Source of the DNA: Zancudomyces culisetae | Taxonomy: Eukaryota > Kickxellomycota > Harpellomycetes > Harpellales > Legeriomycetaceae | DNA: 23,293 nucleotides | Direction of reading: 5' to 3' | Assembly: GCA_001969505.1 (NCBI GenBank) | Contig: LSSK01000832.1 | Location: 1-23,293 of the forward strand | Part shown: in pieces, positions 19,190-23,293 of the stretch | Layout: each line of letters starts with the position of its first letter | How positions within the stretch are numbered: position 1 is the first letter of the stretch | Position numbers and translations under genes: made by a program | Notes under the pieces: generated by a model | Told to the model about the DNA's origin: nothing | Database searches by the model: none | What the model saw: only the letters and a program-made list of their open reading frames with translations

Positions 19190-22100
19190 ATGAACAGAGT
19201 GGGAACGTTGTTTACTAGAAAAAAGGTCATTGGAAAGGAGGGCAGTGCGAAGGGTAAGAGCGCAAAGGATGAAGGGAAGAGGACTGTAAATAAAGAAGAG
19301 AAAAACGCTAGAACCGAAATGCGTGAGAGTCCTAGACAAGACACAGAAAAGTATGGTGGAAAAATCGCATTGGGTGATTTTAATCTTGATTTTGGTAAGG
19401 GATTGATGGATGCCAACCATGATAAGGATAATTACAGATCGAGACTGGACCCCAGAGGCGGTAGTAGTGGTGGGTTCTTCTCGAATAGCAGCACTGACAT
19501 TGACAGCGGGATGGAATTAAGCTTTGTCCATTTTGATACCAACACAAGCAGTAGTAGTAGTAACAGCAGAGTCGTAAATGAAAGAGTCAGGACGAAGCCA
19601 GCTAAGGAAGAAACCAGGACAAAACCAGCTAAGGGTGTAGCTAAAAGCAAAGAGCATCTGGGTGAGTACGACAATCAGCTATCTAAAAATCTTCTGAGCT
19701 CAATAGGAGGAAATACTGCAATATTTGATGATGTTTCATTTGGGTGGAACGAAAATGCATCAGATGAAGCCACAACTAAGGGACTGGACTTTGATGTGGG
19801 AGGTTATGGCGAAGACTACTTTGGATATATAGGGGACCTGGGAAATAGTAAAATGATGTTGAACGATAACACAACTTATGGAAGTGGACAGATGGACAAC
19901 AGCCGACAGGGGGCAGGAGGAAGAAGAAGCGATGACAGAAATGAGGGACTGTTCACCATTGATTTTGGAGATGAAGAAAAAGGTACAAGACGGGAAATGC
20001 TTATGTCGTCCTCGGAAAATACATTAGGAAGTGAGGAGGCCTATAGTAGAGAAGAGCACAGTTTGGTTTTGAATACAAAAGATAACCAGAAAAAAGGATC
20101 TTCAGAAGCTAAACATACATCGTTTTTCGGGCTTTTTGGTGGAAAAAAGAAAAAAGACCATCAAGACAAGGCCCCAAAACTTGTTAGAAAAAAGTTAGAT
20201 GATGATAGAAAGGTGCAGAAGCAAATCAATCAGAAAACTTCTGAAAAAGACGTTCGTCAGGAGCGGATACGAAATCGGGACCAGGAGAAAATAAAAGAAA
20301 ATGTGGTTGCAGAGGAGAAAATCCAGCAGAAGAGCCGAGAAGTCAAGGATGCTGGAGAGTATAAATCTAATAGAATATACGAGGAAAACATGAACAAAAA
20401 GAAGAAGAAAATGATAGACTACGATGAAGATGATGAAGATGAAGCAGTGCCACAAGATATGAGGCAAAATCATAGATACGAGGATGAGCTAGCTAAGATG
20501 GCGGAGCTTGAAGAACAGCGCTTGAGAAAAGAGATGGAAAGAGTCAGAGATCAACAAATTAAAGACAACGAAGAGAGAAAGAAAAACATGGTATATGATC
20601 GAATGCGTGAGAGACATATGAGGGAATTTAAGATAAATAATGCCAATTGTACATATGTGCCAGCGTATCCTACAGAGAACAATATCCCTCAACAACAAAA
20701 TCAGCAAGGTATTGAAGGAGGTATCGAGAATGATGAATACAATGCACACTATAGTATGATGGGTCCTGGGAATTTTTACAACTACCCCGGGCATCCCAAT
20801 TCTGTGATGCATGGAGAAAACGAGAGTGTGGTTGGTGGTTACAACAGATTCACACAGAATCCTGGTTATGGTATCTACTATCCTAACAACATGGGACCCA
20901 TGCCTGGATATGATGGCGTCCAAGAAGTAGGTGATGGCGACGAAGAAGGTAAAGGTGTTGCTGAGGAGAGTGACGATGATGATGACAGCGTAGTGTTGGG
21001 TAACATCAGGATTCCTGCTGAGCAGAATGTTGAAGAATCTTCTGGTATTGAGGCTGTAAGCGAACCAGAGAACAATAGATACCAGAGACCTAAAAAATAC
21101 AAGGAAAATGCCGCTGATACTAACAGTGAACCACACGAAGATGAGCAGGAACAGCGATCCAATAAATACAAAAGAGTCAACGCTTTGGCTGTCAACACCA
21201 CAGATCTCAACACAGAAAGCAAATCAGCTAAACAAAAACACGCTAGTGGCACGTCTGAGGTAGCGGTTACTGATGAAACAGCACAACCATCTGCCATCTC
21301 TACACAAAAGCTGGTTCGCTTCAAGCAAACGGTATCTGTTGTGTTCAACTCACCATTATCACCTGAGGTCGCAAAAGCTCAGAGATCCTCAGCACTTTTT
21401 GTCAAAGACACTAAATCCGAAGAGTTACTAAGTGCGCCGGCCCCTGAAGGTGAGCAAGCTTTTCAATACAACTGCAAAAATACTGCTACCACTCGTTCTT
21501 TATCTGATTTTTCAAGTTTATCAGAAAAGAACCAAGTTGAAATTATTCGAAAGTCAGAGAAACTCAAACAATTAAAAGTAGACGATCAGGATGAAAAGAA
21601 TCAAGATGAAAAGGATCAAGAAACCACCAAGAAACTTGCAAGTAGTCTTAAGCGTAGTGAAGATGAAGATTCGGATAACAGCCTATATAATGATAGAGAA
21701 GTAGGCTCTGCAACACCAGATAATGTTTCAAAAACATCAGAATCCAACTCAGGCACTGTATGTTCACCCACGCAATCACATATAGGCCCCGTTCAGAAAT
21801 ATGTTAACCATCAGGAAGCAATACGCAAGTTGGAATCTACTGGTGTTGATGGGTATAAGCAGGGTAAAAAGAGAGTTTTGAAGGCTCCCCTAAAATCAGA
21901 GACCAGTGTTGATTTCATACAACCCGTACCCACCACGCTGCATCAACACATGTCTTATCACGACTTGTCTGGAATCAATAGTACATATCCTAACCTACAT
22001 ATTGCTCAAAACCCCAGTGGAATTTACCCTTACAATACCTATTCTGGGCGCACCACTCCTGGGCTAAAGACAGTTTCACCAGCTCAACAACTACGCCACA

Positions 22101-22906
22101 CATACAACTCTTCGCCTACAGTTAGCAGCGATCAGTATATTCAAAATAACTTGAGTGGTTACCCTCCCAGTGTTCAACAGCCTTTCCATCCTACTACTAG
22201 CATTCCAGTGTACTCCAATATTCCAAAAACCTCCTCCTCGCCTGCCATTGGACCCAGAGTAATTCCACAGAACCAACAGCAGTTCACGTCTATGTCTTCT
22301 ACTATGGGTACCCCTCGCTCAAGCTCTGCAATCGGTGGCGGCCCTGTTCCTCAGTACGCCCAGCAACCGTTTCCCGGTGCCTATTCAACTTTTCAACAGC
22401 AGCAACAGTACCAAACTCCACTACAAGCCTTACCTGGTAAAAAAAATTCATCCCAGCTAACAGCCTCTAGATCTACACAGGTTTTATACAATTATCCCTC
22501 AGCGTATTCCGCCATTGATCCCTCTTCCTTCCCTACCTATTCCAGCTATATTTTAAATAATACACAACCAAGCCTCCAAAACACTGCTACTTTCAACAAT
22601 AGCGGCCGCCAAAGTGTTACTGGAAGCTATGCCTACCCTGGGATGACGCCAAACACTAGAAGTACCACCGTCACACCAACACCGATCCCAGTTCAACTGC
22701 GGTCGCAGTCGCCCGCAATTTCTCTAAACTACAGATACAACAACACTTTTGGAATCAGCCCTACTAATATGCAGCCACTTCCTGTAGACAGATCGAATTA
22801 CTCAGCATATTCTAGGAATACCATTAGTGCAAGCTACGGTTCACCACTACAACGGCAGCCAATCCAGGGCAATTCTCAACCTTTTTATACTACAAGTATG
22901 AAATAA
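19190..22906 (+). CDS. Large low-complexity protein, 1238 residues, function unknown
   Basis: A single open frame runs from ATG 19190 (in-frame TAA only four codons upstream, purine-rich leader) to TAA 22904-22906. The N-terminus is basic (MNRVGTLFTRKKVIG), followed by a Gly/Ser/Asp-rich part containing GDFNLDFG. Residues 310-322 (TSFFGLFGGKKKK) pair a hydrophobic stretch with a Lys cluster, a pattern that can bind acidic membranes. About 323-500 is strongly charged Lys/Glu/Arg sequence, likely coiled coil, with a D/E run. About 505-600 is Asn/Gln/Tyr/Pro-rich. KLVRF at 707-711 fits the PP1 RVxF docking pattern, and RSLSDF further on looks like a basophilic kinase site. About 900-1238 is Ser/Gln/Asn/Tyr/Pro-rich, prion-like. 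No transmembrane segment or catalytic motif is visible. The layout suggests a cortical or cytoplasmic scaffold that may condense, but that is inference. The real coding status is certain from length alone. Confidence 0.92.
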   Translation: MNRVGTLFTRKKVIGKEGSAKGKSAKDEGKRTVNKEEKNARTEMRESPRQDTEKYGGKIALGDFNLDFGKGLMDANHDKDNYRSRLDPRGGSSGGFFSNSSTDIDSGMELSFVHFDTNTSSSSSNSRVVNERVRTKPAKEETRTKPAKGVAKSKEHLGEYDNQLSKNLLSSIGGNTAIFDDVSFGWNENASDEATTKGLDFDVGGYGEDYFGYIGDLGNSKMMLNDNTTYGSGQMDNSRQGAGGRRSDDRNEGLFTIDFGDEEKGTRREMLMSSSENTLGSEEAYSREEHSLVLNTKDNQKKGSSEAKHTSFFGLFGGKKKKDHQDKAPKLVRKKLDDDRKVQKQINQKTSEKDVRQERIRNRDQEKIKENVVAEEKIQQKSREVKDAGEYKSNRIYEENMNKKKKKMIDYDEDDEDEAVPQDMRQNHRYEDELAKMAELEEQRLRKEMERVRDQQIKDNEERKKNMVYDRMRERHMREFKINNANCTYVPAYPTENNIPQQQNQQGIEGGIENDEYNAHYSMMGPGNFYNYPGHPNSVMHGENESVVGGYNRFTQNPGYGIYYPNNMGPMPGYDGVQEVGDGDEEGKGVAEESDDDDDSVVLGNIRIPAEQNVEESSGIEAVSEPENNRYQRPKKYKENAADTNSEPHEDEQEQRSNKYKRVNALAVNTTDLNTESKSAKQKHASGTSEVAVTDETAQPSAISTQKLVRFKQTVSVVFNSPLSPEVAKAQRSSALFVKDTKSEELLSAPAPEGEQAFQYNCKNTATTRSLSDFSSLSEKNQVEIIRKSEKLKQLKVDDQDEKNQDEKDQETTKKLASSLKRSEDEDSDNSLYNDREVGSATPDNVSKTSESNSGTVCSPTQSHIGPVQKYVNHQEAIRKLESTGVDGYKQGKKRVLKAPLKSETSVDFIQPVPTTLHQHMSYHDLSGINSTYPNLHIAQNPSGIYPYNTYSGRTTPGLKTVSPAQQLRHTYNSSPTVSSDQYIQNNLSGYPPSVQQPFHPTTSIPVYSNIPKTSSSPAIGPRVIPQNQQQFTSMSSTMGTPRSSSAIGGGPVPQYAQQPFPGAYSTFQQQQQYQTPLQALPGKKNSSQLTASRSTQVLYNYPSAYSAIDPSSFPTYSSYILNNTQPSLQNTATFNNSGRQSVTGSYAYPGMTPNTRSTTVTPTPIPVQLRSQSPAISLNYRYNNTFGISPTNMQPLPVDRSNYSAYSRNTISASYGSPLQRQPIQGNSQPFYTTSMK

Positions 22907-23293
22907 GTGTATGAACGAAATTTATTCGTTGGACACACTAAAAGCTTACCTAACGTGCTGATATATACATAGAATTTGGTTAGCCTCAGAGCTTAACAAG
23001 TTCACATATTTTTTATTTCATAATAATATTTTTTATAGTACAATTTCTATCTTTCGGCTAATTTTTGATTAAAATTGGTTAATGTATGCTAACCTTATGT
23101 TTAATAAATGGTATTATTTTACTGCCAGACGATCTGTCAGTCCAATCCATGTTATATCACCAATTAATTTATATTTATGTGACTTTTAAGAATCGAGGGA
23201 AAAAATCCCAGCTTGAATGCTTGCTTTAATGTTCGTAATGCTTTTAGTATTGATGGTCTTGAACTGTATAGAAAATTTTTGAATATTGTTGAT
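22907..23293 (+). other. 3' flank of the 1238-residue protein gene
   Basis: AT-rich 3' UTR and intergenic DNA. AATAAA at 23103-23108, about 200 nt past the stop, is a possible polyadenylation signal. Nothing else gene-like is seen up to the window edge. Confidence 0.5.

Noticed and set aside
20489-21348. Minus-strand open frames of 215 and 156 codons
   Set aside because: Antisense shadows of the repetitive, low-complexity 1238-residue gene.
1-23293. tRNA genes, retrotransposon LTRs, CRISPR arrays
   Set aside because: No GGTTCGANTCC-like B-box in a tRNA fold, no reverse transcriptase or integrase motifs, no regularly spaced repeats other than the coding minisatellite.

Overview
The window looks like nuclear DNA of an ascomycete fungus, probably yeast-like and outside the Saccharomycetaceae. 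The grounds are a fungal-type AP-3 delta adaptin and a Glc8-type PP1 inhibitor, a Ser/Thr-repeat cell-wall-type protein, a U6 snRNA gene with an upstream TATA box, AT-rich intergenic DNA, and several 100-300 bp spliceosomal introns per gene with loose branch sites. CTG codons fall where the adaptin and inhibitor-2 families have leucine, so this is not a CUG-Ser yeast. Species cannot be fixed from the sequence.

Layout: (1) 1-1193, minus strand: 5' part of a gene for a secreted Ser/Thr-rich wall or adhesin-like glycoprotein, cut by the left edge inside its repeats. (2) 1194-2770: gene-free. (3) 2771-2886, minus: U6 snRNA with an ordinary core and an unusual 3' hairpin. (4) 3535-4526, plus: four-exon PP1 inhibitor-2 (GLC8-like) gene, with a possible frame-shifted extension to 4632 and a likely intron just downstream. 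(5) 5183-9418, minus: six-exon AP-3 delta adaptin (APL5), convergent with the inhibitor gene. (6) 9419-9815: shared divergent promoter. (7) 9816-11365, plus: two-exon gene for an unrecognised ~470-residue disordered protein with a KVSF PP1-docking-like motif. (8) 11366-19189: about 7.8 kb with no gene I can support. (9) 19190-22906, plus: intronless gene for a 1238-residue low-complexity protein with a hydrophobic/polybasic patch, a charged coiled-coil region, a KLVRF motif and a Q/N/S/Y/P-rich tail. (10) 22907-23293: 3' flank.

The genes do not form a pathway in any obvious way. The one possible theme is protein phosphatase 1: an inhibitor-2 gene and two unknown proteins with RVxF-like docking motifs. 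Such motifs are short and can arise by chance. The most useful observations are the U6 3' hairpin, the apparent reading-frame break at a TTTT run in the inhibitor-2 gene, the A-rich 3' splice sites of APL5, a tandem splice acceptor in the 9816 gene, and the very long gene-poor region before the 1238-residue protein. I found no clear evidence of a mobile element, CRISPR array or new defence-type system.
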